A stretch of 64,000 bases of DNA from Pseudomonas sp. ACM7. GTDB lineage: Bacteria > Pseudomonadota > Gammaproteobacteria > Pseudomonadales > Pseudomonadaceae. The notes under the pieces are model-generated. The model ran no database searches. It saw only the letters and a list, made by a program, of their open reading frames with translations, and was not told where the DNA came from. The position numbers and the translations under genes were made by a program. Position 1 is the stretch's first letter, and each line of letters starts with the position of its first letter. Positions 46,533 to 55,540 of the stretch are shown here, piece by piece. The stretch spans positions 717,743 through 781,742 of the forward strand of contig NZ_CP024866.1 of the NCBI RefSeq assembly GCF_004136015.1. The letters are read 5' to 3'.

Positions 46533-47081
46533 ATGACGGAACAAGTGTCCACAAGCAGGTGCGATTCACCGCTACTTCAGGCATTCGTCGACAATCGACT
46601 GATTCTGGTCAAGATTGCAGCCCGCATTACCGGCTGCCGGTCGCGTGCTGAAGACGTAGTGCAGGATGCGTTTTTCCGGCTGCAATCAGCGCCGCAGATC
46701 ACGTCCTCGTTCAAGGCTCAGCTCAGCTACCTGTTCCAGATCGTGCGCAACCTGGCGATCGATCACTACCGCAAACAGGCGCTGGAGCAGAAGTATTCGG
46801 GCCCTGAAGAGGAAGGCCTGAACGTGGTGATTCAAGGTGCTTCGCCGGAAACCTCGCACATCAACTTCTCGACCCTGGAACACATCGCCGACGCGCTGAC
46901 CGAGCTGCCCAGCCGCACCCGCTACGCCTTCGAGATGTACCGCCTGCACGGCGTGCCGCAAAAGGACATCGCCAAGGAGCTTGGCGTCTCGCCGACCCTG
47001 GTGAACTTCATGATTCGCGATGCGCTGGTGCACTGCCGCAAGGTGTCGGGCAGTCGTGTGGATACCTTTGCCCGCCGCTAA
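46533..47081 (+). CDS. pvdS: iron-starvation sigma factor PvdS
   Basis: A 182-residue ECF sigma factor: region 2 reads VKIAARITGCRSRAEDVVQDAFFRLQ and YLFQIVRNLAIDHYRKQALEQKY; region 4 reads ALTELPSRTRYAFEMYRLHG and QKDIAKELGVSPTLVNFMIRDAL. The sequence and the position beside pvdL identify it as PvdS, which directs polymerase to pyoverdine genes with TAAAT-N16-CGT promoters; three exact boxes lie in this window. AAGGTG precedes the ATG. Transcription should be repressed by Fur. Confidence 0.96.
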   Translation: MTEQVSTSRCDSPLLQAFVDNRLILVKIAARITGCRSRAEDVVQDAFFRLQSAPQITSSFKAQLSYLFQIVRNLAIDHYRKQALEQKYSGPEEEGLNVVIQGASPETSHINFSTLEHIADALTELPSRTRYAFEMYRLHGVPQKDIAKELGVSPTLVNFMIRDALVHCRKVSGSRVDTFARR

Positions 47082-47104
47082 GATCTGAAATTTGCGTCGC
47101 CCCC

Positions 47105-47197
47105 TTCGCGAGCAAGCCCGCTCCCACATTGGATCTTTTGTGAACACACTCTTTGTGGACACTGGAGATCAAATGTGGGAGCGGGCTTGCTCGCGAA
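47105..47197. repeat. REP pair
   Basis: Inverted REP cores at 47105-47127 (reverse) and 47175-47197 (forward), between pvdS and the convergent acetyltransferase gene. Confidence 0.92.
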
Positions 47198-47236
47198 GAC
47201 TGACTCAAGGTCGGTGCAGACCTTGAGACTTACATC

Positions 47237-48250
47237 TCAAACCAACACACACCGATCAAAAAACCGCTCACGCCCCAGCACCATCAGCGCCGCACGCTTG
47301 TGTGGGAAGTCGAACGCTTTCTCGCAGTGGAAACCCTGGCTCTGCATATGCCCGATCATCTTCGCGTTGTCGGCGCGAGGCTCGGCAACCACTCGCTGAG
47401 TGCGTGGATCGTCGAGAAACAGGTAGTGCGTCAACGCCGATAACCAGCTCGCCACCTTGTGCGGGCCACGGTGATTTTCTTCACCCACCAACATGTGAAT
47501 ACCGCGGTCGTAATCGCCGGCGTCATAGAACGGCGCGATGCGATCTTCCTTGGCCCAATACGCTTCAAAGTAGGCGAACGGCTGATCATCGAAACACCCG
47601 ATCAGCGTCAGGGTATGGGGATCGGCTTCAAGCTTGCTCAGGTACTCGTGATGCTGCTCGAGGCTGCCCTCCTCCTGCCAGAAACTCGCCACGCGCGGGC
47701 TGTTCTGCCAACGATTGAAACGCGCCAGGTCCAGGCCGATGTCAACCGTGCGCAGGGAAATCCAGGCACCGAGGCGCGCATCAAAACGCAGATAGACTTC
47801 ACCACGCGGTTTCACCGGGCGCAGCGGATGACGCTTGCCGCCACTGATGACCATTTGCTGCGGATAACTCGATGTCTGTGACACGCCCAGCCAAGGCTGC
47901 GGCAACTGCCAGAACAGCGTGCGTTCGCAACGATACTGGCCGACGATTTCGGTAGGGATCAGCAACCCGCCGAGCAATGCTTCGGTGGGGGCTTCATCGA
48001 GATGCCAGGTCAGGCGCTGGCAGACCGGGTCACGGGCAAACAGCCAATAACAGACCGCCCAGACGGCCCGATTGTCGGCGTGGTCGAAGCGCTCTTCTAC
48101 TTGCACATGCAGCTCGGGCTCGCGAGTCAGACGCAACTGAATCAGCGGCTGCCCTTCAAGGCTGAGGCACAGGTGGCTTTCGGTTTCATCAGCTACAAGA
48201 CGGCTTCCTGTCGGCAAGGCCAGGGCAGTCAGGTCATTCAGAGTGGACAT
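47237..48250 (-). CDS. siderophore acetyltransferase, probable hydroxyornithine acetylase (PvdY type)
   Basis: A 337-residue protein whose C-terminal half is an IucB/RhbD-type acetyltransferase: VDIGLDLARFNRWQNSPRVASFWQEEG, FAYFEAYWAKEDRIAPFYDAGDYDRGIHMLVGE and RVVAEPRADNAKMIGHMQSQGF are the family's conserved blocks. The N-terminal half is a divergent extension also found in siderophore acetylases. It has an exact PvdS box upstream and lies beside pvdS, so it almost certainly serves pyoverdine; acetylation of N5-hydroxyornithine in the peptide chain is the likely role. Confidence 0.82.
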   Translation of the reverse strand: MSTLNDLTALALPTGSRLVADETESHLCLSLEGQPLIQLRLTREPELHVQVEERFDHADNRAVWAVCYWLFARDPVCQRLTWHLDEAPTEALLGGLLIPTEIVGQYRCERTLFWQLPQPWLGVSQTSSYPQQMVISGGKRHPLRPVKPRGEVYLRFDARLGAWISLRTVDIGLDLARFNRWQNSPRVASFWQEEGSLEQHHEYLSKLEADPHTLTLIGCFDDQPFAYFEAYWAKEDRIAPFYDAGDYDRGIHMLVGEENHRGPHKVASWLSALTHYLFLDDPRTQRVVAEPRADNAKMIGHMQSQGFHCEKAFDFPHKRAALMVLGRERFFDRCVLV

Positions 48251-48291
48251 GGGTCGGGCTCACGTTAATCGTCGACAGTTCAACGAGGTGA

Positions 48292-48315
48292 CGTGAGCCA
48301 GTGCGGGAAATTTAA
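48292..48315 (-). promoter_or_regulatory. PvdS promoter of the acetyltransferase gene
   Basis: Read leftward, TAAAT (48311-48315), 16 bp, CGT (48292-48294): an exact iron-starvation box 42 bp before the start codon. Confidence 0.88.
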
Positions 48316-48350
48316 GAAAAGTCGGTCAATACGCGACCTGTGGTGCGATC

Positions 48351-49157
48351 TCAGGTACCCGGGACCGGCACCACGGCGATCTTGTAGGGATCGAAAATCT
48401 TCAGCATTTCGCCATTGTCCCGCAACCCTTGCAGCAACTTGCCGAACGCCTCACCACTGATGGGTGCGGCCGGACTGAGGATGGCGTAGTGGTGATAAAC
48501 CTGATCGATACGTTGGGACACCAGCAGTTGATTGGCGACTTTCTCGTTGCGCAGCAGGTAATCGCTGAGGTACGAGCGCGTCACCAGGGCAACGTCGGCA
48601 CGCCCACGCAGCACCATCAGCAGGTTACTGTCATGGGAATACGTCAGCGTGGCGTTGTAGTTTTGCGCGAGGAATTTTGGATCGGCATTGAAGTTGGCGA
48701 ACTCGTAGTGATAGCCGCTGAACAGCGCCAGACGCTTGCCGGCGAGGTCGGCAAAATAATTCTGCTGACGAACCGGCTGGCCATCGGGTTGGCGTTGCGC
48801 GACAAAAATCTCGGCGTCTTCCAGTCCCATGTCGACAGTGGTGTGCGGGATGTCCTTCCAGCCCCAGTCCGGGTTCTCGAAAATCGCCATGTCCACCCGG
48901 CCTTGCTTGAAGTCACCAAAACGCCGGGGAATGGAAGTGGGCACCAACACAAACTGATAGCCGCTCTGCAAGGCATTGAGCGCCTCGACCAGCTGCGGCA
49001 GCAAACCGGTGTCGGCACCGGATTCCGGGCGCACGGTATAGGGGGGGAAATGTGCGGCACCGACCCGCACCAGCTGTGCGGCCTGGGACGGAACCACGCA
49101 TAACGCTGCAAGCGTCGCCAGCAAAAGCCGCGAAGCCGTCCGAATTGGCGAAGACAT
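48351..49157 (-). CDS. family 3 solute-binding-like periplasmic protein
   Basis: A 268-residue secreted protein with a signal peptide (LLLATLAALCVVPSQAA) and the bacterial solute-binding family 3 layout: LVRVGAAHFPPYTVRPESGADTGLLPQLVEALNAL, GRVDMAIFENPDWGW, DLAGKRLALFSGYHYEF and RADVALVTRSYLSDYLL. It resembles polar amino acid binding proteins, but no permease or ATPase gene is adjacent, so it could be an orphan sensor or binding protein. The start MSSPIRTA is chosen to give a normal signal peptide. Confidence 0.82.
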   Translation of the reverse strand: MSSPIRTASRLLLATLAALCVVPSQAAQLVRVGAAHFPPYTVRPESGADTGLLPQLVEALNALQSGYQFVLVPTSIPRRFGDFKQGRVDMAIFENPDWGWKDIPHTTVDMGLEDAEIFVAQRQPDGQPVRQQNYFADLAGKRLALFSGYHYEFANFNADPKFLAQNYNATLTYSHDSNLLMVLRGRADVALVTRSYLSDYLLRNEKVANQLLVSQRIDQVYHHYAILSPAAPISGEAFGKLLQGLRDNGEMLKIFDPYKIAVVPVPGT

Positions 49158-49249
49158 CAAAACAACCCACTCCCCAAAAAAATACACTTCAATGCATTCA
49201 AGCTAGGCGGTTTCGGCCACTTAGCCAGTTTCCTGCGACCTGAATAAAC

Positions 49250-49876
49250 TTATTGCTTCTCTTCCAGCACCAGAATCAACGCCTCATCGGCCAATTGATC
49301 GAGGCTCATGCTGCCGCTGGGGCGATACCAGGTGGTGGTCCAGGACAACGCACCGGTCAGAAAACGGCGGGTGATGAACACATCCCCGCGAATAAAACCG
49401 GCCTCCTTGGCCTCGCCCAGCACCTGAAGCCAGAGTTCTTCATAAATATCGCGCAGCGCCAGCACCTGCGCCTGCCCGTCTTCGGACAGCGAGCGCCATT
49501 CATACACCAACACCGCCATGGCCTCGCCGCTGCCGCCCATGATCGACTGCAATTCACAACGAATCAGCGCCAGTACCCGCTCGCGCACACTGCCGGCTTC
49601 TGCCAGGGCTGCACGCATCAACGCAGTGTTGTAACGAATGGTTTCCTCCATCACCGCCCGCAGGATCTCGTCCTTGCTTTTGAAGTGATGAAAAATACTG
49701 CCTGACTGAATCCCCACGGCGCCGGCCAGATCGCGCACGGTGGTGCGTTCGTAACCTTTGTTGCGGAACAGGTGAGCCGCCACTTGCAGCAGTTTTCCGC
49801 GGGCGCTGTCCGGGTCGGTCAATTGGCCGCTATCGACCAATTCGCGCATCACCCTCAGGGCTTTTTGCTCGTCCAC
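49250..49876 (-). CDS. atuR: TetR-family repressor AtuR
   Basis: A 208-residue TetR-family protein: RGKLLQVAAHLFRNKGYERTTVRDLAGAVGIQSGSIFHHFKSKDEIL is a full TetR DNA-binding domain, followed by a C-terminal ligand domain ending ALILVLEEKQ. GTG at 49876 with GGAGA before it is preferred over a TTG upstream. It is divergent from atuA, with two similar 16-bp dyads in between, matching AtuR of P. aeruginosa, which represses the atu operon until terpene-derived ligands are present. Confidence 0.88.
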   Translation of the reverse strand: MDEQKALRVMRELVDSGQLTDPDSARGKLLQVAAHLFRNKGYERTTVRDLAGAVGIQSGSIFHHFKSKDEILRAVMEETIRYNTALMRAALAEAGSVRERVLALIRCELQSIMGGSGEAMAVLVYEWRSLSEDGQAQVLALRDIYEELWLQVLGEAKEAGFIRGDVFITRRFLTGALSWTTTWYRPSGSMSLDQLADEALILVLEEKQ

Positions 49877-49964
49877 CCGTTCTCTCCTACAGTCGATCAA
49901 TCAAATACGCCGCTCACCGCTAAAACTGCGGGGTTGCGCGGGCAATTTAAGCTGGCCGGCGCGA

Positions 49965-50023
49965 CCAAGCAAGCGCTCGGGCAGAAGATATTTCAGCCGT
50001 TTACAAACCAAGCGCTTGCTTGG
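49965..50023. promoter_or_regulatory. two AtuR-like operators
   Basis: CCAAGCAAGCGCTCGG (49965-49980) and the perfect dyad CCAAGCGCTTGCTTGG (50008-50023) lie 43 bp apart, about four helical turns, between atuR and atuA. Two inverted repeats in this spacer are also known for AtuR in P. aeruginosa. Confidence 0.8.
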
Positions 50024-50054
50024 TAGTCTCGATGTACTTCTGTCGGGGGTGGTT

Positions 50055-51857
50055 ATGGAGTTGACTGTGCCAAAAACAATCCGCATCGGTTGCGCCAGCG
50101 CCTTCTGGGGCGACACCTCGACCGCTGCCGCGCAACTCGTCGAAGGCGGGCGTCTGGACTACCTGGTCTTCGATTATCTGGCCGAGATTACGATGTCGAT
50201 CATGGCCGGCGCGCGCATGAAAGATCCCGAGGCCGGTTACGCCAGCGACTTCATCGAAGTCCTCAGCCCGCTGTTGGGTCAACTGGCCCAACAGAAAATC
50301 CGCGTCATCAGCAACGCCGGCGGGGTCAACCCGCAAGCCTGCGCCGCCGCCCTGCAAGCGGCCTGCGACAAGGTCGGGGTAACGCTGAAAATCGCCGTGC
50401 TGCTGGGCGATGACCTGCAGCCGCAGCTCAAACAGCTGGGCAGCAAAGGAATCCATGAAATGTTCAGCGGCGCGCCCTTGCCGCCGATGTGCGTCTCGAC
50501 CAACGCCTACCTCGGAGCACCGGGCATCGTCGAGGCCCTGCGTCTGGGCGCCGACATCGTCATCACCGGACGCGTGGTGGACAGCGTCGTGGTCAGCGCC
50601 GCGCTGGTGCATGAGTTCGGCTGGTCGTGGCACGACTACGACAAACTCGCCCAGGCCGCATTGGCCGGGCACATCATCGAATGCGGCGCCCAGTGCACCG
50701 GCGGCAACTTCACCGATTGGCGCGAGGTGCCCGACTACGAACACATCGGCTTCCCCATCGTCGAAGTCAGCGCCGACAGCCAGTTCATCGTCAGCAAACC
50801 CGAAGGCTCCGGCGGGCTGGTCACACCCCTGACGGTCGGCGAGCAGATGCTGTATGAAATCGGTAACCCGCAGGCGTATCTGCTGCCCGACGTGGTCTGC
50901 GATTTCACTGAAGTCAAACTCGTGCAACAAGGCAAAAACGCGGTCCAGGTGCATGGCGCAAAAGGCTTGCCGCCGACCGATCAGTACAAGGTCAGCGCGA
51001 CGTACCCGGACGGTTTCCGCTGTACCGCCAGTTGCCTGATCGCCGGGATCGATGCGGTCGACAAGGCGCGTCGGGTCAGCGAAGCCATCATCAACAAGAC
51101 GTCGGAAATCTTCAGCCAGCGCGGTTGGCCACCCTACAGCGAAGTGAACATCGAACTCCTCGGCAGCGAGGCCACTTACGGCCCCCACGGTCAGCGTCAG
51201 GACAGCCGCGAAGTGGTGATCAAACTCGCGGTGCGCCATCCGGGTAAACAGGCGTTGATTGTGTTCTCCCGTGAAATCGCCCAGGCCGCCACCGGCATGG
51301 CGCCGGGACTGACCGGGATTGTCGGTGGACGGCCGACGGTGTATCCGCTGATCCGGCTGTTCTCGTTCCTTATCGACAAAACCGCCTGCACGCTGGAAAT
51401 TGATCTCAAGGGCCAGCGCCATCCCTGCGCCCTGCCTGCCGTTGATGTGCTCGACACCGCCGACCTGCCCGTGGCGTGCGCCTCACCGAAACCCTCAGGC
51501 CGGGCCGATGCCAGCGTGGCCCTGGTCAAACTCGCTGTGGCGCGCTCCGGTGACAAGGGCAACCACAGCAACATCGGCGTCATGGCTCGCGAGCCGGAGT
51601 ACCTGCCGTGGATTGCCGAAACCTTGACGCCGGAAGTGATCGTCGACTGGATGAGTCATGTCCTCGATCCGATCCACGGACGTGTCGAACGCTGGTACCT
51701 GCCGGGCACCCACAGCCTTAATTTTCTGCTGGAAAACGCCCTGGGAGGCGGTGGCGTGGCCAGCCTGCGGATCGATCCGCAAGGCAAAGCCTTCGCCCAG
51801 CAACTGCTGGAAATCCAGATACCGGTGCCTCAGCGCATCGCTGACCGAGTCAACTAG
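50055..51857 (+). CDS. atuA: acyclic terpene utilisation protein AtuA
   Basis: A 600-residue protein of the DUF1446/AtuA family: IRIGCASAFWGDTSTAAAQL, DYLVFDYLAEITMSIMA, VISNAGGVNPQACAAAL, IVITGRVVDSVVVSAAL and GDKGNHSNIGVMAREPEYL are conserved blocks. AtuA is required for growth on citronellol and geraniol, but its reaction is not firmly established. It starts the atu operon. ATG at 50055 is used; GTG at 50067 with GGAG six bases before it is an equal alternative. Confidence 0.9.
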   Translation: MELTVPKTIRIGCASAFWGDTSTAAAQLVEGGRLDYLVFDYLAEITMSIMAGARMKDPEAGYASDFIEVLSPLLGQLAQQKIRVISNAGGVNPQACAAALQAACDKVGVTLKIAVLLGDDLQPQLKQLGSKGIHEMFSGAPLPPMCVSTNAYLGAPGIVEALRLGADIVITGRVVDSVVVSAALVHEFGWSWHDYDKLAQAALAGHIIECGAQCTGGNFTDWREVPDYEHIGFPIVEVSADSQFIVSKPEGSGGLVTPLTVGEQMLYEIGNPQAYLLPDVVCDFTEVKLVQQGKNAVQVHGAKGLPPTDQYKVSATYPDGFRCTASCLIAGIDAVDKARRVSEAIINKTSEIFSQRGWPPYSEVNIELLGSEATYGPHGQRQDSREVVIKLAVRHPGKQALIVFSREIAQAATGMAPGLTGIVGGRPTVYPLIRLFSFLIDKTACTLEIDLKGQRHPCALPAVDVLDTADLPVACASPKPSGRADASVALVKLAVARSGDKGNHSNIGVMAREPEYLPWIAETLTPEVIVDWMSHVLDPIHGRVERWYLPGTHSLNFLLENALGGGGVASLRIDPQGKAFAQQLLEIQIPVPQRIADRVN

Positions 51858-51869
51858 AGGACTGTCGCC

Positions 51870-52739
51870 ATGGCATACGATTCGATTTTCAAAGCCGATT
51901 TGTTTGCAGGCCAAAACATCATCGTCACCGGTGGTGGCAGCGGCATCGGCCGTTGCACCGCGCACGAACTGGCGGCCCTCGGCGCCCATGTGCTGCTGCT
52001 CGGGCGCAAGGCCGACAAGCTGAAAAACGTCACGGCCGAGATTACCGAAGATGGCGGCAAGGCTGACTGGATGGTCTGCGATATTCGTGAGGAAGAAGCC
52101 GTCAAGCATGTGGTCAGCGAATTAATCCGCAAGCACGGACCGATTCACGGTCTGGTCAATAATGCCGGCGGGCAGTACCCGTCCCCGCTGGCGTCGATCA
52201 ATCAAAAAGGCTTCGACACGGTGTTGCGCACCAACCTGATGGGCGGCTTCCTGATGGCCCGGGAAGTGTTCAACCAGTCCATGAGCACGCACGGCGGCGC
52301 CATCGTCAACATGCTCGCCGACATGTGGGGCGGCATGCCCGGCATGGGCCACTCGGGCGCGGCGCGTTCAGGCATGGACAACCTCACCAAGACCGCCGCG
52401 TTCGAATGGGGTTATGCCGGGGTGCGGGTCAACGCCGTGGCGCCGGGCTGGATCGCGTCCAGTGGCATGGACACCTACGAAGGCGCGTTCAAGGCGGTGA
52501 TTCCGACCTTGCGCGAGCACGTGCCACTGAAACGCATCGGCACCGAATCGGAAGTCAGCGCGGCGATCGTTTTCCTGCTCAGCCCGGCCGCGGCATTTGT
52601 CAGTGGCAGCACTTTGCGCATCGATGGCGCCGCCAGCCTGGGCGGGCGCGCCTGGCCGATACACAAGGCGCAGATCAGCGAGTCGTTCAACGGTTTTCAC
52701 CGCGCCTACCTTCCCGACGTGCTCAAGGACAAGGAATAA
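51870..52739 (+). CDS. atuB: short-chain dehydrogenase AtuB
   Basis: A 289-residue SDR: NIIVTGGGSGIGRCTAHELA (cofactor loop), GLVNNAGGQYPSPL (NNAG), and the catalytic segment GMGHSGAARSGMDNLTKTAAFEWG, in which the usual Tyr is not in the standard place (S-G-A-A-R-S), as in the 2,4-dienoyl-CoA reductase-like SDRs. The wide C-terminus and gene order match atuB, proposed to act on terpene-derived alcohols, aldehydes or CoA esters. GAGGA precedes the ATG. Confidence 0.88.
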   Translation: MAYDSIFKADLFAGQNIIVTGGGSGIGRCTAHELAALGAHVLLLGRKADKLKNVTAEITEDGGKADWMVCDIREEEAVKHVVSELIRKHGPIHGLVNNAGGQYPSPLASINQKGFDTVLRTNLMGGFLMAREVFNQSMSTHGGAIVNMLADMWGGMPGMGHSGAARSGMDNLTKTAAFEWGYAGVRVNAVAPGWIASSGMDTYEGAFKAVIPTLREHVPLKRIGTESEVSAAIVFLLSPAAAFVSGSTLRIDGAASLGGRAWPIHKAQISESFNGFHRAYLPDVLKDKE

Positions 52740-52742
52740 GTC

Positions 52743-54359
52743 ATGCCGGTGATTCAGTCGCAAGTGGACCCGTTCAGCGAACAGTTCACCCGCAATCGCG
52801 CGGCGATGCTGGTCGGCATCGAACAGGTCCGCCAGCTCGAACAGACCCTGCTGAACAAGGCGGCCGAAGCCAAACCCCGGTTCGACAAGCGCGGGCAATT
52901 GTTGCCCCGGGAACGCCTCAACCTGCTGCTGGACCCTGGCGCACCGTTCCTCGAACTGGCGAGCCTGGCGGGCTACAAACTGCATGACGACAAGGACGGC
53001 AGTTCGGCTGGCGGCGGTTTGATCGCCGGGATCGGCTATGTGTCTGGCGTGCGGGTGCTGGTGGTGGCGAACAACAGTGCGATCAAGGGCGGGACCATTT
53101 CCCCCAGCGGTTTGAAAAAATCCCTGCGCCTGCAACAGATCGCCATGGAGAACAAACTGCCGGTCATTACCCTGGCCGAAAGCGGTGGCGCCAACCTCAA
53201 TTACGCGGCGGAGATTTTCGTCGAAGGCGCCCGCAGCTTTGCCAATCAGGCGCGGATGTCGGCCATGGGCCTGCCGCAAATCACCGTAGTCCATGGCTCG
53301 GCCACGGCGGGCGGCGCCTATCAGCCAGGATTATCGGACTACGTGGTGGTGGTGCGTGGCAAGGCCAAGCTGTTTCTGGCCGGTCCGCCGCTGCTCAAGG
53401 CTGCCACCGGCGAAGTCGCCACCGATGAAGCGCTGGGTGGCGCCGAGATGCATGCGCAAATCGCCGGCACCGCTGAATACCTGGCCGAGAACGATGCCGA
53501 TGGCGTGCGGCAGGTGCGCGAGATTATCAGCCTGTTGCCGTGGAATGATCAGTTGCCCTGGATACCCGAACGTCGGTGGGAAGAACCGCTCTACCCCATC
53601 GACGAGTTGCTCGGGCTGATTCCTGACGACGCGAAAAAACCTTACGACGTGCGCGAAATCATCGCGCGGATTGCCGACGGCTCGAACTTTCTCGAATTCA
53701 AGGGTGAGTTCGATCAGCAAACCGTCTGCGGCCATTTGCAGATTCAAGGTCGCGCCTGCGGGTTCATTGGCAACAATGGACCGATCACGCCCAAGGGTGC
53801 GAGCAAGGCGGCGCAGTTCATTCAGCTCTGTGACCAGAGCAAGACCCCGTTGCTGTTCTTCCACAACACCACAGGATTCATGGTCGGCACCGAGTCGGAG
53901 CAGCAAGGCGTGATCAAACACGGCGCGAAAATGATTCAAGCGGTGGCCAATGCCCGGGTGCCTAAACTGACCATCGTCGTCGGTGGCTCCTACGGCGCCG
54001 GCAACTACGCGATGTGCGGCCGCGGCCTCGACCCGCGCTTCATTTTCGCTTGGCCCAACAGCCGCACGGCGGTGATGGGCGGCGCTCAGGCCGGCAAAGT
54101 GCTGAGGATCGTCACCGAGGCCAAACAGGCCAAGGACGGCCTGGTGCCCGACCCGAAAATGCTCGACATGCTGGAACAGGTCACCGCGCAGAAACTCGAC
54201 AGCCAGTCCACCGCGCTCTATGGCAGTGCCAGCTTGTGGGACGACGGGTTGATTGATCCTCGGGATACCCGGACCTTGCTCGGGTACTTGCTGGATATCT
54301 GTCATGAGGCTGAAGTGCGGCCGCTGCAATCCAACAGCTTTGGTGTAGCCCGCTTCTAA
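52743..54359 (+). CDS. atuC: geranyl-CoA carboxylase carboxyltransferase subunit AtuC
   Basis: A 538-residue carboxyltransferase beta subunit: KRGQLLPRERLNLLLDPGAP, GIGYVSGVRVLVVANNSAIKGGTI, VHGSATAGGAYQPGLSDYVVVVRG and VVGGSYGAGNYAMCGRGLDP form the two crotonase-type lobes, and RFIFAWPNSRTAVMGG the conserved C-terminal block. It closely resembles methylcrotonyl-CoA carboxylase beta, but the AtuA and biotin-subunit neighbours identify it as the geranyl-CoA enzyme, which carboxylates the terpene CoA ester. Confidence 0.9.
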   Translation: MPVIQSQVDPFSEQFTRNRAAMLVGIEQVRQLEQTLLNKAAEAKPRFDKRGQLLPRERLNLLLDPGAPFLELASLAGYKLHDDKDGSSAGGGLIAGIGYVSGVRVLVVANNSAIKGGTISPSGLKKSLRLQQIAMENKLPVITLAESGGANLNYAAEIFVEGARSFANQARMSAMGLPQITVVHGSATAGGAYQPGLSDYVVVVRGKAKLFLAGPPLLKAATGEVATDEALGGAEMHAQIAGTAEYLAENDADGVRQVREIISLLPWNDQLPWIPERRWEEPLYPIDELLGLIPDDAKKPYDVREIIARIADGSNFLEFKGEFDQQTVCGHLQIQGRACGFIGNNGPITPKGASKAAQFIQLCDQSKTPLLFFHNTTGFMVGTESEQQGVIKHGAKMIQAVANARVPKLTIVVGGSYGAGNYAMCGRGLDPRFIFAWPNSRTAVMGGAQAGKVLRIVTEAKQAKDGLVPDPKMLDMLEQVTAQKLDSQSTALYGSASLWDDGLIDPRDTRTLLGYLLDICHEAEVRPLQSNSFGVARF

Positions 54360-54382
54360 GGACGATAAGGAGAACAATAAAA

Positions 54383-55540
54383 ATGATCTTCACCCAGGAA
54401 CACGAAGCACTGCGCCGCACCGTCCGCCAATTCGTCGAGCACGAAATCAATCCGCACGTCGAGGCATGGGAAAAGGCTGGGCGCTTTCCTATCCACGAGA
54501 TCTTCCGCAAGGCCGGCGACCTCGGCCTGCTGGGGATTTCCAAACCGGAAAAGTTTGGCGGCATGGGATTGGACTACAGCTATTCCATCGTCGCGGCGGA
54601 AGAGTTCGGCACCATCCACTGCGGCGGCATTCCGATGTCCATCGGCGTGCAGACCGACATGTGCACCCCGGCGCTGGCGCGTTTCGGCTCCGATGAATTG
54701 CGTGAAGAATTCCTTCGCCCGGCGATCACTGGCGAGCAGGTCGGCTGCATCGGTGTTTCCGAAGTCGGTGCCGGTTCCGACGTGGCCGGTTTGAAAACCA
54801 CCGCCCGCAAGGACGGCGACGATTACGTGATCAACGGCAGCAAGATGTGGATCACCAACTCGCCAAGCGCCGATTTTATCTGCCTGCTGGCCAACACCTC
54901 GGACGACAAACCGCACATCAACAAGTCGCTGATCATGGTGCCGATGAACACGCCGGGCATCAGCCTCAGCTCGCACCTGGACAAGCTCGGCATGCGCAGC
55001 TCGGAAACCGCCCAGGTGTTTTTCGACAACGTGCGCGTGCCGCAACGCAACCGCATCGGCCATGAAGGCGCGGGGTTCATGATGCAGATGCTGCAGTTCC
55101 AGGAGGAACGGCTGTTCGGCGCGGCGAACATGATCAAGGGCCTGGAGTACTGCGTCGACAGCACCATCGAGTACTGCAAGGAACGTAAAACCTTCGGCAA
55201 TGCGCTGATCGACAATCAGGTCATCCACTTCCGCCTGGCCGAACTGCAAACCGAAATCGAATGCCTGCGGGCGTTGGTCTATCAAGCCACCGAGCAGTAC
55301 ATCAAAGGCCAGGACGTCACCCGTCTGGCGTCGATGGCCAAACTCAAGGCCGGGCGTCTGGGCCGCGAAGTCAGCGACAGCTGCCTGCAATACTGGGGCG
55401 GCATGGGCTTCATGTGGGATAACCCGGTGGCCCGCGCTTACCGTGACGTGCGGCTGGTCTCGATCGGCGGCGGGGCCGACGAAATCATGCTGGGGATCAT
55501 CTGCAAACTCATGGGCATCCTGCCGGGGAAAAAGAAATGA
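54383..55540 (+). CDS. atuD: acyl-CoA dehydrogenase AtuD (citronellyl-CoA)
   Basis: A 385-residue flavoprotein of the acyl-CoA dehydrogenase family: CIGVSEVGAGSDVAGLKTTA and WITNSPSADFICLLA are flavin and substrate-binding blocks, and LGREVSDSCLQYWGGMGFMWDNPVARAYRDVRL is the C-terminal signature. In the pathway it desaturates citronellyl-CoA to geranyl-CoA. AAGGAGAACAATAAAA precedes the ATG, and the stop overlaps atuE by ATGA. Confidence 0.9.
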   Translation: MIFTQEHEALRRTVRQFVEHEINPHVEAWEKAGRFPIHEIFRKAGDLGLLGISKPEKFGGMGLDYSYSIVAAEEFGTIHCGGIPMSIGVQTDMCTPALARFGSDELREEFLRPAITGEQVGCIGVSEVGAGSDVAGLKTTARKDGDDYVINGSKMWITNSPSADFICLLANTSDDKPHINKSLIMVPMNTPGISLSSHLDKLGMRSSETAQVFFDNVRVPQRNRIGHEGAGFMMQMLQFQEERLFGAANMIKGLEYCVDSTIEYCKERKTFGNALIDNQVIHFRLAELQTEIECLRALVYQATEQYIKGQDVTRLASMAKLKAGRLGREVSDSCLQYWGGMGFMWDNPVARAYRDVRLVSIGGGADEIMLGIICKLMGILPGKKK

